Source of the DNA: Sphingopyxis sp. CCNWLW2
Lineage (GTDB): Bacteria > Pseudomonadota > Alphaproteobacteria > Sphingomonadales > Sphingomonadaceae
Direction: 5' to 3'
Length of the DNA: 64,000 nt
NCBI RefSeq assembly: GCF_037095755.1
Contig: NZ_JBAWKJ010000002.1
Span: 992,001 to 1,056,000, forward strand
Shown: piece after piece, positions 33,588 to 42,012 of the stretch
Position numbering within the stretch: position 1 is the first letter of the stretch
Layout: every line of letters starts with the position of its first letter
Notes under the pieces: model-generated
Seen by the model: the letters and a program-made list of their open reading frames with translations, nothing else
Told to the model about the DNA's origin: nothing
Database searches by the model: none
Translations under genes and position numbers: made by a program

Positions 33588-34655
33588 ATGAGAGGAATGG
33601 CCTTGTTCGACCACCCCATCCTGCCGACAACGATCGTCGGAAGCTACCCCCAGCCTGACTGGCTGATCGACCGCGAGCGGCTGAAGGCCAGCCTGCCACC
33701 GCGCGTGCGCGCCGAAACGCTGTGGCGTGTCCCCGAACCCTGGCTCGCCGACGCACAGGAAGCCGCCACCCTGATGGCGATCCGCGATCAGGAAGAGGTC
33801 GGGATCGACATCGTCGGCGACGGCGAAATGCGCCGCGAAAGCTATTCGAACCGCCTCGCGACCGCGCTGTCGGGGATCGACCGGGAAAAGCATGGCTCCG
33901 CGATCGACCGCACGGGCAACGCGAACCCTGTGCCGCTCGTTTCGGGTCCGATCCGCCGTGTCGCGCCGATCGAAGCGCAGGACGCGAACTTCCTCCGCCG
34001 TCATTCGACAAAGCCGGTAAAGCTCACCCTGCCCGGCCCATTCACGATGACGCAGCAGGCCGAGAATGGCTATTATCCGGACGCGCGGTCGCTCGCGATG
34101 GACTATGCCGACGCGGTCAATGCCGAGGTCAAGGATCTGTTCGCGGCGGGTGTCGATGTCGTCCAGCTCGACGAACCCTATCTGCAGGCGCGCGCCGCCG
34201 AAGCGAACAGCTATGCGATCGAGGCGATCAACCGCGCGCTCGACGGCGTCGGCGGCACGACCGCGCTCCATATCTGCTTCGGCTATGCGATGGTGCACCA
34301 TGGCGCGGGCGCGACGGGGCCCAAGCCCAAAGCCTATGATTTCCTCGCCGAACTCGAGGCGTCGGCGATCGACGTCATCTCGATCGAGGCAGCGCAGCCC
34401 GGGCTCGACCCCGCGATCCTCGCCGAGCTGCCAACCAAGACGATCATGTACGGCGTGCTCGACCTGTCGATCCCCGAGGTCGAAACGCCCGAGGTCGTCG
34501 CGGGGCGCATCCGCGAGGCGCTGCGCTATGTTGACGCCGAACGGCTTTGGATCGCGCCCGATTGCGGGATGAAATATCACAGCCGCGAGCATTCGCAGGC
34601 CAAGCTGAAGGCGATGGTCGACGGGACCGCGATGGTACGGGCGGAGCTGAAATAG
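33588..34655 (+). CDS. MetE C-terminal-like (cobalamin-independent methyltransferase fold) protein
   Basis: A 355-residue protein of the UROD/MetE barrel, equal to the catalytic C-terminal half of methionine synthase MetE. The zinc-ligand set is visible: His and Cys in ALHICFGYA, Glu in SIEAAQPG and Cys in APDCGMKYHSR. Stand-alone proteins of this type include methyl-transferases and the epoxyalkane:coenzyme M transferase, so the thiol acceptor need not be homocysteine. Two starts are possible, 33588 or 33597 (ALFDHPILPTT follows); the second has AGAGGA with no spacing, so the first is used. In this locus it may demethylate or open an activated intermediate. No MetE N-domain is present. Confidence 0.82.
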   Translation: MRGMALFDHPILPTTIVGSYPQPDWLIDRERLKASLPPRVRAETLWRVPEPWLADAQEAATLMAIRDQEEVGIDIVGDGEMRRESYSNRLATALSGIDREKHGSAIDRTGNANPVPLVSGPIRRVAPIEAQDANFLRRHSTKPVKLTLPGPFTMTQQAENGYYPDARSLAMDYADAVNAEVKDLFAAGVDVVQLDEPYLQARAAEANSYAIEAINRALDGVGGTTALHICFGYAMVHHGAGATGPKPKAYDFLAELEASAIDVISIEAAQPGLDPAILAELPTKTIMYGVLDLSIPEVETPEVVAGRIREALRYVDAERLWIAPDCGMKYHSREHSQAKLKAMVDGTAMVRAELK

Positions 34656-34664
34656 GGTTTTGAG

Positions 34665-34731
34665 GTGTTCCCCGGCGAAAGCCGGGGCCCATAGCGGGGC
34701 CGACTGGACCCCGGCTTTCGCCGGGGAACAC
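34665..34731. repeat. Paired inverted intergenic repeat
   Basis: GTGTTCCCCGGCGAAAGCC and its inverted copy enclose a short spacer between the convergent MetE-like and alpha/beta-hydrolase genes. It belongs to the same kind of CCGGCGAAAGCCGG hairpin element as 31855-31926 and may work as a two-way terminator. Confidence 0.7.
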
Positions 34732-34736
34732 ATATG

Positions 34737-35429
34737 TCAGCCGTCGACGAATTCCGTCAACAACGGCACCACCACCTCGGGCGCCTCGACCGTCGGCAGA
34801 TGCCCTGCCCCTGCCACGACTTCGAGCCGCGCCCCCGGGACCGCCCCCAGAATCTCGTCATGGTGCGCGCGGCTGGTGATGCCGTCCTTCTCGCCCCAGA
34901 TCAGCAAGGTCGGCACCGCGATCTCGCCGAGCCGCGGACGGCTGTCGATGCGTGCCATGATCGCGCGCTGCTGCGCGAGGAAGGTATCAGCGCCGGTATC
35001 GGCCGCCATCGCCCGCGCGATACCGAGCAGGCGCGCATCGCTGCGCTTCTCCTCGGGGAAGAGGATCGGGATGCGTTCCTCGACAACCTGGTCGAACCGG
35101 CCGCTTTCGACGAGATCGATATAGCCCTGCCGCCGCGCGGTCTGCGCCGGGCCATCGGCCGAGGCGAGCGTCGAGATCAGCGCGAGCTTCTCGACGCGAT
35201 CGGGCGCGCGCCGCATCACCTCGAACGCGACGAAGCCGCCCATCGCGTGCGCGACCAGCGCGAACCGCGGCGGCGCATTGTCGAGCAGGCGCTGCGCGAA
35301 ACCCTCGATGGTGTCGTCGCTCCGGTTATCGGCAACGATCACTTCGCGATCGCCCCACGCATCGGTCAGCGGCTGCCAAACGGCGTCAGTCAAAAGCTGA
35401 CCGGTTATCAAAACAATAGGAAGAGACAT
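34737..35429 (-). CDS. Alpha/beta-hydrolase fold protein with nucleophile Ser replaced by Ala
   Basis: A 230-residue alpha/beta-hydrolase. The nucleophile elbow, normally GxSxG, reads LVAHAMGGF, with Ala62 (codon GCG) where serine is expected. The acid (D182 in WGEKDG) and histidine (H210 in AGAGHLP) of the triad remain, as does the N-terminal oxyanion region. Either it has lost hydrolysis and binds ligand, or it catalyses a non-hydrolytic reaction using the His/Asp pair. Its ATG overlaps the stop of the D-2-hydroxyacid dehydrogenase gene (TAATG), making it the last gene of the 39.75-34.74 kb operon. The gene is intact otherwise, so simple decay is unlikely. Confidence 0.85.
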   Translation of the reverse strand: MSLPIVLITGQLLTDAVWQPLTDAWGDREVIVADNRSDDTIEGFAQRLLDNAPPRFALVAHAMGGFVAFEVMRRAPDRVEKLALISTLASADGPAQTARRQGYIDLVESGRFDQVVEERIPILFPEEKRSDARLLGIARAMAADTGADTFLAQQRAIMARIDSRPRLGEIAVPTLLIWGEKDGITSRAHHDEILGAVPGARLEVVAGAGHLPTVEAPEVVVPLLTEFVDG

Positions 35430-36349
35430 TAGACCACCTGATGAAGAAGATTTTCGTTGGCCGCGAGCCGACGGCAATTTTCCTGTGCGACCGTCAGGCT
35501 GCGCACGAGCGTTTCGGGCGTGAGCCATGCGATATGCGGCGCGAGCACGACGCTCGGCAAGCCGAGCAGCGGATTGCCGCGCGGCAAGGGTTCTTCGGCG
35601 AAAACATCGAGCCCGGCGCCGCACAGATGGCCCGTGGTCAGCGCCTCGACCAGCCGCGCCTGATCGACCAGTTCGCCGCGCGCGGTGTTGACGAGCACCG
35701 CCCCCTTCTTCATCGCGAACGGATCGACGCTCGCGCGTGTCTCGTCGGTGAGCGGCATGTGGAGCGAAACGATATCGGCTTCGGCGATCAAGTTGTTGAA
35801 AGGGCGATATTCATACGCGCAGTCACGGCGATGGCGCGCGGTATAGACGACGTTCGCCCCGAGCGCCGCCAGCACCGGCGCGAGCAGCTGCGCCGAATGG
35901 CCGAAGCCCACCAGCCCGACGGTCCGGCCCGCAATCTCCCCGACACTGTCGAGTTCGGACGGATCGGCGGTCCACCCCTCGCCGGCGCGGGTGCGCCCAT
36001 CGAAGAAGCAAGTCCGGCGCAGTACCGCCATCATCAGCGACAGCGCCATTTCGGCAACCGCCTGGCTGTTGGTGCCGGGCATGTTGCAGACGGCTACTCC
36101 ATGGTCACGGGCGGCATCGAGCGCGATCGTATTCACCCCGACACCGAGCTTCTGGATCAGCTTCAATTTCGGCGCCGACGCGATGAATTCGGGTGTCACG
36201 GGGGTCAGCACGTGGAGCAGCGCGGTGATATCCGGCGCAACCGCATCGAGTGGTGCCGCCTCGTCGACATGAGTCACCACACCGGGGCCGAAGATCGCAT
36301 CGACGGCTTCGCGGAAGCCGGGACTCGGGCGAGCGTGGAGGACGATCAT
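35429..36349 (-). CDS. D-2-hydroxyacid dehydrogenase family protein
   Basis: A 306-residue NAD-dependent dehydrogenase of the D-isomer 2-hydroxyacid family. The nucleotide-binding core is around 95-280, with VGLVGFGHSAQLLAP (GxGxxx form VGFGHS) and catalytic Arg (NTARGELVD), Glu (FAEEPLP) and His (LAPHIAWLT). It interconverts a 2-hydroxy acid and a 2-oxo acid. ATG 36349 overlaps the enolase-like stop (ATGA). The neighbour set suggests that it reduces or oxidises a product of the enolase-like enzyme. Confidence 0.88.
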   Translation of the reverse strand: MIVLHARPSPGFREAVDAIFGPGVVTHVDEAAPLDAVAPDITALLHVLTPVTPEFIASAPKLKLIQKLGVGVNTIALDAARDHGVAVCNMPGTNSQAVAEMALSLMMAVLRRTCFFDGRTRAGEGWTADPSELDSVGEIAGRTVGLVGFGHSAQLLAPVLAALGANVVYTARHRRDCAYEYRPFNNLIAEADIVSLHMPLTDETRASVDPFAMKKGAVLVNTARGELVDQARLVEALTTGHLCGAGLDVFAEEPLPRGNPLLGLPSVVLAPHIAWLTPETLVRSLTVAQENCRRLAANENLLHQVV

Positions 36350-37644
36350 GCCGCGACCCGGCCGATCGATCCAGCGAAGGCAGAGAAGCCCGCGAACGCC
36401 GCGTCGCCGCCCATCGCTTCCTCGATCCGCAGCATCTCGTTCCACTTCGCCATGCGTTCCGACCGTGTGAAGCTGCCGACCTTCAATTGCCCGGCGTCCC
36501 ATCCGGTCGCGAGATGGGCGATGGTGACATCCTCGCTCTCGCCCGAGCGCGCCGAGACGATCGCGCCCCAACCGCGCGCCACGGCAGCGTCGAGCGCAGC
36601 CTTTGCCTCGGTGACGGTGCCGACCTGATTGACCTTGATCAGCGCGGCGTTGCACACCCCCGCATCGCCCGCCCGTTCGACACGCGCGGCATTGGTGACG
36701 AGCACATCGTCGCCGATGATCTGGACGCGGTCGCCGATCGCGGAAGTGACGGCGGCCATCGCCGTCCAGTCGTCCTGCCCCGCGGGGTCCTCGATCGACA
36801 GGATCGGATAGCGACCCGCCCATTCGACGATACGCGCGGCCATCGCTTCGCTCGTCAGACGTCCATCGTCGAGCGCGAGGCTGTAGCCCGAGGCGTCGCC
36901 GAGCTCGTTCGCGGCGATATCGAGCGAGATGAACACCTCCTCACCCGCGCGGTGACCGCTCGCCTCGATCGCCTTGGTGAGCGTGTCGAGCGCATCCTCG
37001 TTCGACGCGAAATTCGGCCACCAGCCGCCCTCGTCGGCGACCCCCGACAAGGGCCCCTTCGCCTCCATCAGCTTGCCCGCCGCGCGGTAAACATCGTCGG
37101 TGATCTCGAGTGCGCGACGGAAGCTGCCTGCCTTCGGGCACATCACCATGAAATCCTGCACGTCGGTGCGACGTCCCGCGTGCGCCCCGCCGCCGAAAAT
37201 CTGGATTTCGGGCAGCGGCACGCGCACCTTGCGATCCCCGGCGAGATAGCGCCAGAGCGGTTCGCGCGCGTCCGCCGCGGCGGCGTGGAGCACCGCCATC
37301 GACACCGCGACAACCGCGTTCGCGCCGAGCCGCGCCTTGTTCGGCGAGCCGTCGAGGTCGCAAAGCGCCGCGTCGACCGACGCCTGCTCGCGCGCATCCA
37401 TGCCTGCGATCGCCTGCGCAATCTCCGAGCCGACCCCCGCAACCGCGCGATTGACGCCAAAACCGCCGAACGCTTCGCCGCCATCGCGCAGGTCGATTGC
37501 CTCATGCGCCCCGCGCGAGGCGCCCGCGGGAGCGATCGCGCGCCCGACCGCGCCCGATTCAAGCACGACTTCGGCCTCGACGGTGGGCCGGCCGCGCGAA
37601 TCCCAAAGCTGGCGGCCGGTGACGGAGGCGATACGCGAGGTCAT
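36346..37644 (-). CDS. Enolase (phosphopyruvate hydratase) homologue with altered active site
   Basis: A 432-residue full-length enolase homologue (usual length about 430): GRQLWDSRGRPTVEAEV start, GAS loop, H155 (GGGAHAGRR), E205 (VADEGG), metal ligands D242 (SLDIA), E285 (SIEDP) and D312 (GDD), base K337 (LIKVNQVGT) and K388 (QLKVG). Two normally invariant catalytic positions differ: the Glu of QEFM is Asp164 (VQDFM), and the phosphate-binding His of SHRSGETED is Ala365 (VSARSGESED, codon GCG). It is unlikely to be the housekeeping glycolytic enzyme and probably dehydrates or binds a related substrate. Overlaps with both neighbours (ATGA) place it in an operon with a dehydrogenase and an APH-fold kinase. 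Confidence 0.85.
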   Translation of the reverse strand: MTSRIASVTGRQLWDSRGRPTVEAEVVLESGAVGRAIAPAGASRGAHEAIDLRDGGEAFGGFGVNRAVAGVGSEIAQAIAGMDAREQASVDAALCDLDGSPNKARLGANAVVAVSMAVLHAAAADAREPLWRYLAGDRKVRVPLPEIQIFGGGAHAGRRTDVQDFMVMCPKAGSFRRALEITDDVYRAAGKLMEAKGPLSGVADEGGWWPNFASNEDALDTLTKAIEASGHRAGEEVFISLDIAANELGDASGYSLALDDGRLTSEAMAARIVEWAGRYPILSIEDPAGQDDWTAMAAVTSAIGDRVQIIGDDVLVTNAARVERAGDAGVCNAALIKVNQVGTVTEAKAALDAAVARGWGAIVSARSGESEDVTIAHLATGWDAGQLKVGSFTRSERMAKWNEMLRIEEAMGGDAAFAGFSAFAGSIGRVAA

Positions 37645-38618
37645 GCAAAAGTCCTTTTCCAGTTGGCGACGAGCACGTCGATCAGCGACGGCGCGACAAT
37701 CAGCCCCCGCGCCTGATCGCGCACGACGCGCTTATGTTCGGGGTCGGTGAGATAGGGTGCAGGCGACTTGCCCTCGACGCGCGCGAGGAGCAGCGCCGCG
37801 GTGAGCTTGCCCGCGCGGAGCAGCAGATCGTCGGCATCCTCCCAATCGGTACCCGCGCGATAGGCGGAGACCAGCACGGCGGCCGCCTCATTCAATTGCA
37901 CATCGCCTGACCAGACCGCCTTGAGCAGCAAGTGCGTCGTGCAGAAAGCGAGGTCGAAGGCCGGGTCGCCATAGACGGCGCATTCGGCGTCGAGGAACAC
38001 CGGGCCATCCGCGCTGACGAGGATGTTTTTCGGACTGACGTCGCCATGGACGAGCGCGATCTTGCGCGAGGACAGATCGTCGGCAAGCGCCGTCAGCGCG
38101 AGCGCCAACTCGCTATCCTGCCGGGCAACATGGAGCAAGAAGGGATCGACGCGGAGCGCGCGAAACATGTCGTCATTGGGGAAGTCGGCGCGGTCGGCGT
38201 CGTTAAACGCGGTCGCGGCATGGACGGCGGCAATCCCCTGCCCCACCTGCGCGGCAAAACCGGCGTCGATGCGGCCCGCCATCAGTTCGTCCTTCCACAC
38301 CGGGCAGCCGGGCAGAAAGCGCATGGCGAAGGCGTGGCCGGGCAGTTCGGCGAGCACCTCCGGCACAATCCGCGGATCGACGCCGCGCGCGCGTTTGAGC
38401 CAGCGCACCTCGCTCGTCCCGCGCTCGACGGGGGCGAGCCATTCGGCGGCGACGCGCAGTTGCGGCAGCGGCCGCTTGACGACGATCGGCCCCGAGGGCG
38501 TCTCGACCTTCCACACGTCGCACGACACGCCGCCGGTCAGCGGTTCGAGAACGATATCGCCCTCGCCCACCAGCCCGGCGTCGCGCAATCCGTCGATGAT
38601 GTCGGCGTCGGCCGTCAC
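37641..38618 (-). CDS. Aminoglycoside-phosphotransferase-fold kinase family protein
   Basis: A 325-residue APH-fold protein. Kinase features: VVKRPLP lysine (near 48), catalytic loop LVHGDVSPKNILV (HGDxxxxN) and metal Asp in VFLDAECAVYGDPAFDLAF. Such kinases phosphorylate small-molecule hydroxyls. It begins with GTG at 38618, one base after the stop of the preceding hydrolase gene, and overlaps the enolase-like start by four bases. The pairing of a small-molecule kinase with an enolase-like dehydratase and a hydroxyacid dehydrogenase suggests phosphorylation of a hydroxy acid followed by elimination; this is a hypothesis. Confidence 0.85.
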   Translation of the reverse strand: MTADADIIDGLRDAGLVGEGDIVLEPLTGGVSCDVWKVETPSGPIVVKRPLPQLRVAAEWLAPVERGTSEVRWLKRARGVDPRIVPEVLAELPGHAFAMRFLPGCPVWKDELMAGRIDAGFAAQVGQGIAAVHAATAFNDADRADFPNDDMFRALRVDPFLLHVARQDSELALALTALADDLSSRKIALVHGDVSPKNILVSADGPVFLDAECAVYGDPAFDLAFCTTHLLLKAVWSGDVQLNEAAAVLVSAYRAGTDWEDADDLLLRAGKLTAALLLARVEGKSPAPYLTDPEHKRVVRDQARGLIVAPSLIDVLVANWKRTFA

Positions 38619-38619
38619 G

Positions 38620-39750
38620 TCACAGCTTCTCCCGGATCCACGCGCCGACGAGGTCGGCGGCGTTCTGCCGTTCTTCGATCGAGTCCTCGAAATAATGCGC
38701 GCCGGGGATCAATTCGAGCTTCTTGTCGCTGCTCCCGAGGAAATCGAAGATCTTGCGCGCGTCGCTCGGAAAAACGCCCGTGTCGGCGGTTCCCTGCACG
38801 ACGAGCGCGGGCGTGTCGTGTTTGGCGAGGTGCGGCTGCCCCTGACAGGGCGAGGTTTCGAGGCTCCACATATTGAGCCAGGTCTTGATCGTGTTCGCGC
38901 GCCCGATGCTCGGCGTACGGTTCGCGGTCGCAGGGTCGCCGCGATAGCACCAGTTGGGCTTGCGATCCGACGGATCGATCGACGGGTCGACGCAGCGGAT
39001 ATCGCCCCAGCACCGGAACATCGGAAAGATGCGGTCGGGAATGCCCGCCGCGTTGAGCCGTGCGAGCTCGGCCTTCGCCCAGTCGGTGATGCGCTGGTTG
39101 CGCGCGCGCTGGCCGGCGCGATATTTCGCGATGAATTCGTCCGAATAGGGCGGGCCGTTGTCGGGGTTGAACGGGTCGAGCTCGGGGTCGGTGAGGGTCG
39201 GATCATTCTCGTCGATCACCGACGCGTCCATCCAGTCGGTGAGCACTTCGGGACGCCCCTGGTGCGCGTTGAAGCTGATATAGAGATCGCCCTTGATCAG
39301 CTGCGCCAGCGCGTCCTGCCCGACCGAAGGCAGGCGGTCGGTCAAGGTCGGCGCGATCGCTTCGGCCTGATAGGCGCCCATCAGCGAGCCGCCGCCCGAG
39401 TTGCCGAGGATGACGATCTGCTCGACGCCCGCCTCTTCTTTGAGCCACTTTATTCCGACGCCGATGTCGAGGATCGCATGTTCGAGCAGGAACTGGTCCT
39501 CGAACCCGCGATAGCGCGTGTTCCAGCCGAGGAAGCCGAAACCCTGCCGCGCGAAATAGGGCGCGATATAATGTTCCTTGAAATCGACATTATAATGGGT
39601 GGCGATGATCGCGACCTTCGGCCGCTTGCCCGCCTCGGTCCAATAAATGCCCTGGCACGGATGCCCGCCCGCCTGAATACGCGGCGCGGTCGGCGACGCC
39701 AGCCCTACGAATTGCGCGTCCAGTCCTTCGATCCCGTTCGGGTCCATCAT
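38620..39750 (-). CDS. Alpha/beta-hydrolase (large, GNSGGG elbow)
   Basis: A 376-residue alpha/beta-hydrolase. The nucleophile elbow is ILGNSGGGSLMGA (Ser near 117), with acid in VVQGTADTGVFPSD and His in IPGAHYFED. The long insertion (about residues 165-290) carries several Cys residues (FRCWGDIRC, NWCYRG) and may form a lid. No signal peptide. It is the first gene of the 39.75-34.74 kb operon. It probably hydrolyses an ester or activated acid entering the pathway; the match to a named family is loose. Confidence 0.82.
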   Translation of the reverse strand: MMDPNGIEGLDAQFVGLASPTAPRIQAGGHPCQGIYWTEAGKRPKVAIIATHYNVDFKEHYIAPYFARQGFGFLGWNTRYRGFEDQFLLEHAILDIGVGIKWLKEEAGVEQIVILGNSGGGSLMGAYQAEAIAPTLTDRLPSVGQDALAQLIKGDLYISFNAHQGRPEVLTDWMDASVIDENDPTLTDPELDPFNPDNGPPYSDEFIAKYRAGQRARNQRITDWAKAELARLNAAGIPDRIFPMFRCWGDIRCVDPSIDPSDRKPNWCYRGDPATANRTPSIGRANTIKTWLNMWSLETSPCQGQPHLAKHDTPALVVQGTADTGVFPSDARKIFDFLGSSDKKLELIPGAHYFEDSIEERQNAADLVGAWIREKL

Positions 39751-39773
39751 CGTCTCTCCTGTTTATGATTATG

Positions 39774-41408
39774 TCAGCGGGTGACTTCAAAGGGCAGCTC
39801 GTACCCCTCAAGCCCCGCGCGGATCGCTTTCTTGTCGATCTTGCCCGTCGGCCCCAGCGGGATTTCCGCAACGAACAATATGTCGTCGGGCATCCACCAT
39901 TTGGCGATCTTGCCGTCGAGAAAGGATTTGAGATCGTCGGCGGAGGCGCTGGCGCCGGGCTTCAACTGGCACAGCAGGATCGGCCGCTCGTCCCATTTCG
40001 GATGCGCGATCCCGACAACGGCGGCGTTGGCGACCGCCTCATGCCCCATCGCGATATTCTCGATCTCGATCGAGCTGATCCACTCGCCGCCCGACTTCAC
40101 GACATCCTTCGCGCGGTCGGTGATCTGCATATAGCCTTCGCCATCGATCGTGCTGACGTCGCCGGTGTCGAAGAAGCCTTCGGCGTCGAGCACGTCGCCA
40201 CCCTCGCCGCCATAATAGCCGCCCGCGATCGTCGGCCCCTTGACCATCAGCCGCCCCGGCGTCTTGCCGTCGTGCGGCAGGCGGTTGCCCGCATCGTCGA
40301 CCAGCTTCATCTCGAGTCCGCAGAGCAGCCGGCCCTGCTTGAGCTTATACGCCATCTGCTCGGCGTCGGATTTCGCCGCGACCGCGGCACTGGGCACCGA
40401 CACCGTGCCGAGCGGCGAGGTTTCGGTCATGCCCCAGCCCTGGATGACGTCGACACCATAATCGTCGCGGAACGTCCGGATGATCGATTCGGGGCACGCC
40501 GATCCGCCGATCGTGACGCGCTCCAGCGTCGTGAAGCGCTTTCCATTTTCCTGCATATATTGCAGCAACATCTGCCACACTGTTGGCACGGCCGCCGAAT
40601 AGGTCACGCCCTCCTCTTCGATCAGATTATAGATCGATTCGCCGTCCATTCGTTGCCCGGGCAAGACCAGCTTCGCGCCGACCGCGGGCGCCGAATAGAC
40701 GACGCCCCACGCATTGGCATGATACATGGGCACGACGAGCAGCACCGTATCGCGCGCCGACAGGCCGAGTGCGTCGCGCTGCAAGGTCATCAGCGCATGG
40801 ATATAGTTAGACCGATGCGAATAGAGCACGCCCTTGGGATTCCCCGTCGTGCCGCTGGTATAGCAAAGCCCGCACGCCGCATTTTCGTCGAACCCGCCCC
40901 AGACATATTCGGCGGGTTGCCCGGCAATCCAGTCGTCGAAGGCGGTCGCGGCAAAGCTGGTTTGCGGCATCGACGCAGCGTCGCAGAAAAAGATCACCTT
41001 CTCGATCGACGGCACCTGCGGCAGCAATTGCTCGACGAGCTCTGCGGTCGCCGGGTCGGCGATCAGCAGCCGATCGCCCGCGTGGTTCGCGATATAGGCG
41101 ATCTGTTCGGGAAAGAGCCGCGGGTTGAGCGTATGGAGCACCGCCCCCATCCCCGCCGCACCGTACCAGGCGGCGAGGTGCCGCGCGCCGTTCCACGCCA
41201 TCGTCGCGACACGGTCGCCGGGCTTAATCCCCTCGGCGGCGAGCGCGTTCGACACGCGCTTCGCATCGGCATGGACGTCGGCCCAGGTCGAGCGGGTGAC
41301 GCGCCCTTCGGCATCGCGCGACACGATCTCGCGCGCGCCGTGCCAGTTCGCCGCATGATCGATGATCCGGTCGACCGTCAGCGGCACATTCTGCATCAAC
41401 CCGTCCAT
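39774..41408 (-). CDS. Fatty-acid-type acyl-CoA ligase (AlkK-like)
   Basis: A 544-residue ANL ligase of the medium/long-chain fatty acid group related to AlkK. Motifs: CYTSGTTGNPKGVLYSHRS (A3), GWGMTETSPLG (A5), GFFDTGDVSTIDGEGYM (A7), TDRAKDVVKSGGEWISS (A8) and GPTGKIDKKAIR (catalytic Lys). Activates an acid to acyl-CoA for beta-oxidation. It reads away from the MarR gene at 41555 across palindrome site 5, which lies 30 bases before its start. The operon at 39.75-34.74 kb follows in the same direction after 23 bases, so they may be one transcript. Confidence 0.92.
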   Translation of the reverse strand: MDGLMQNVPLTVDRIIDHAANWHGAREIVSRDAEGRVTRSTWADVHADAKRVSNALAAEGIKPGDRVATMAWNGARHLAAWYGAAGMGAVLHTLNPRLFPEQIAYIANHAGDRLLIADPATAELVEQLLPQVPSIEKVIFFCDAASMPQTSFAATAFDDWIAGQPAEYVWGGFDENAACGLCYTSGTTGNPKGVLYSHRSNYIHALMTLQRDALGLSARDTVLLVVPMYHANAWGVVYSAPAVGAKLVLPGQRMDGESIYNLIEEEGVTYSAAVPTVWQMLLQYMQENGKRFTTLERVTIGGSACPESIIRTFRDDYGVDVIQGWGMTETSPLGTVSVPSAAVAAKSDAEQMAYKLKQGRLLCGLEMKLVDDAGNRLPHDGKTPGRLMVKGPTIAGGYYGGEGGDVLDAEGFFDTGDVSTIDGEGYMQITDRAKDVVKSGGEWISSIEIENIAMGHEAVANAAVVGIAHPKWDERPILLCQLKPGASASADDLKSFLDGKIAKWWMPDDILFVAEIPLGPTGKIDKKAIRAGLEGYELPFEVTR

Positions 41409-41438
41409 GCGACTCTCTCTCCATTCTCGTTACAATAG

Positions 41439-41451
41439 ATAGTATGCTAAG
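41439..41451. promoter_or_regulatory. Regulon palindrome, site 5
   Basis: ATAGTATGCTAAG, followed by TATTTT, lies 30 bases from the AlkK-like ligase start and 103 bases before the MarR gene. It may serve for MarR autoregulation as well as ligase control. Confidence 0.6.
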
Positions 41452-41554
41452 TATTTTACCTTTGCAACGCCGCTCTGCCTTGCTTCGCTCGCTCCGCTCT
41501 TCTAGCTTGCTGACGTCGGCACCCCGCCGGCAACAGGGGCATATCATAGCGTCC

Positions 41555-42004
41555 ATGCGCACCAACCAGCTTATCATCGCGCTTTTCCAGCGCTTCTGCT
41601 GGCTCGACGAAGGGCTTCAAGCGCGGCTCCACGACCATGGCTGGCCCGACGTCAACCGCCCGCAATCGATGGTGATGACGAATATCGTCAGCGGTATCGT
41701 GCGCCCGTCGGACATCGCGCGCAATCTGGGCATATCGCGGCAGGCGATCCACAGCACGATTAGCCAGATGGTGAAGCTCGGCATCGTGCAGATGGAAGTC
41801 GATCCCGCCGACCGCCGCCACATGATCGTGTCGCTGACTGACCTTGGCGCGCGCATGCGCAAGGACGCGCAGCGCTCGATGGACGAGCTTACTGCACAAA
41901 TCGCGGCCAAGCTGGGACAGGACAAGTTCGACGCCCTGTTCGCGGCGCTCGAGGCCGACTGGGGCGACAATATCGACCGCCCCGCCGCCGCCCCGCGCCG
42001 TTAG
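41555..42004 (+). CDS. MarR-family winged-helix regulator
   Basis: A 149-residue MarR regulator. The recognition helix region is IARNLGISRQAIHSTISQM (about 55-75), followed by the wing DPADRRHMIVSLTDLG. ATG 41555 (MRTNQLIIALFQR) is preferred; in-frame codons back to 41444 begin inside the operator and encode low-complexity sequence. No strong ribosome site is seen. Divergent from the AlkK-like ligase with the regulon palindrome between, it is one of two MarR candidates to read the eight TTAG-N4-CTAA sites. MarR repressors usually let go of DNA on binding an aromatic or acyl-CoA ligand. Confidence 0.85.
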   Translation: MRTNQLIIALFQRFCWLDEGLQARLHDHGWPDVNRPQSMVMTNIVSGIVRPSDIARNLGISRQAIHSTISQMVKLGIVQMEVDPADRRHMIVSLTDLGARMRKDAQRSMDELTAQIAAKLGQDKFDALFAALEADWGDNIDRPAAAPRR

Positions 42005-42012
42005 GTCAGGAC

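Noticed and set aside
39765-41438. 557-codon open frame on the plus strand
   Set aside because: Exact antisense of the AlkK-like ligase, with composition typical of a shadow frame.
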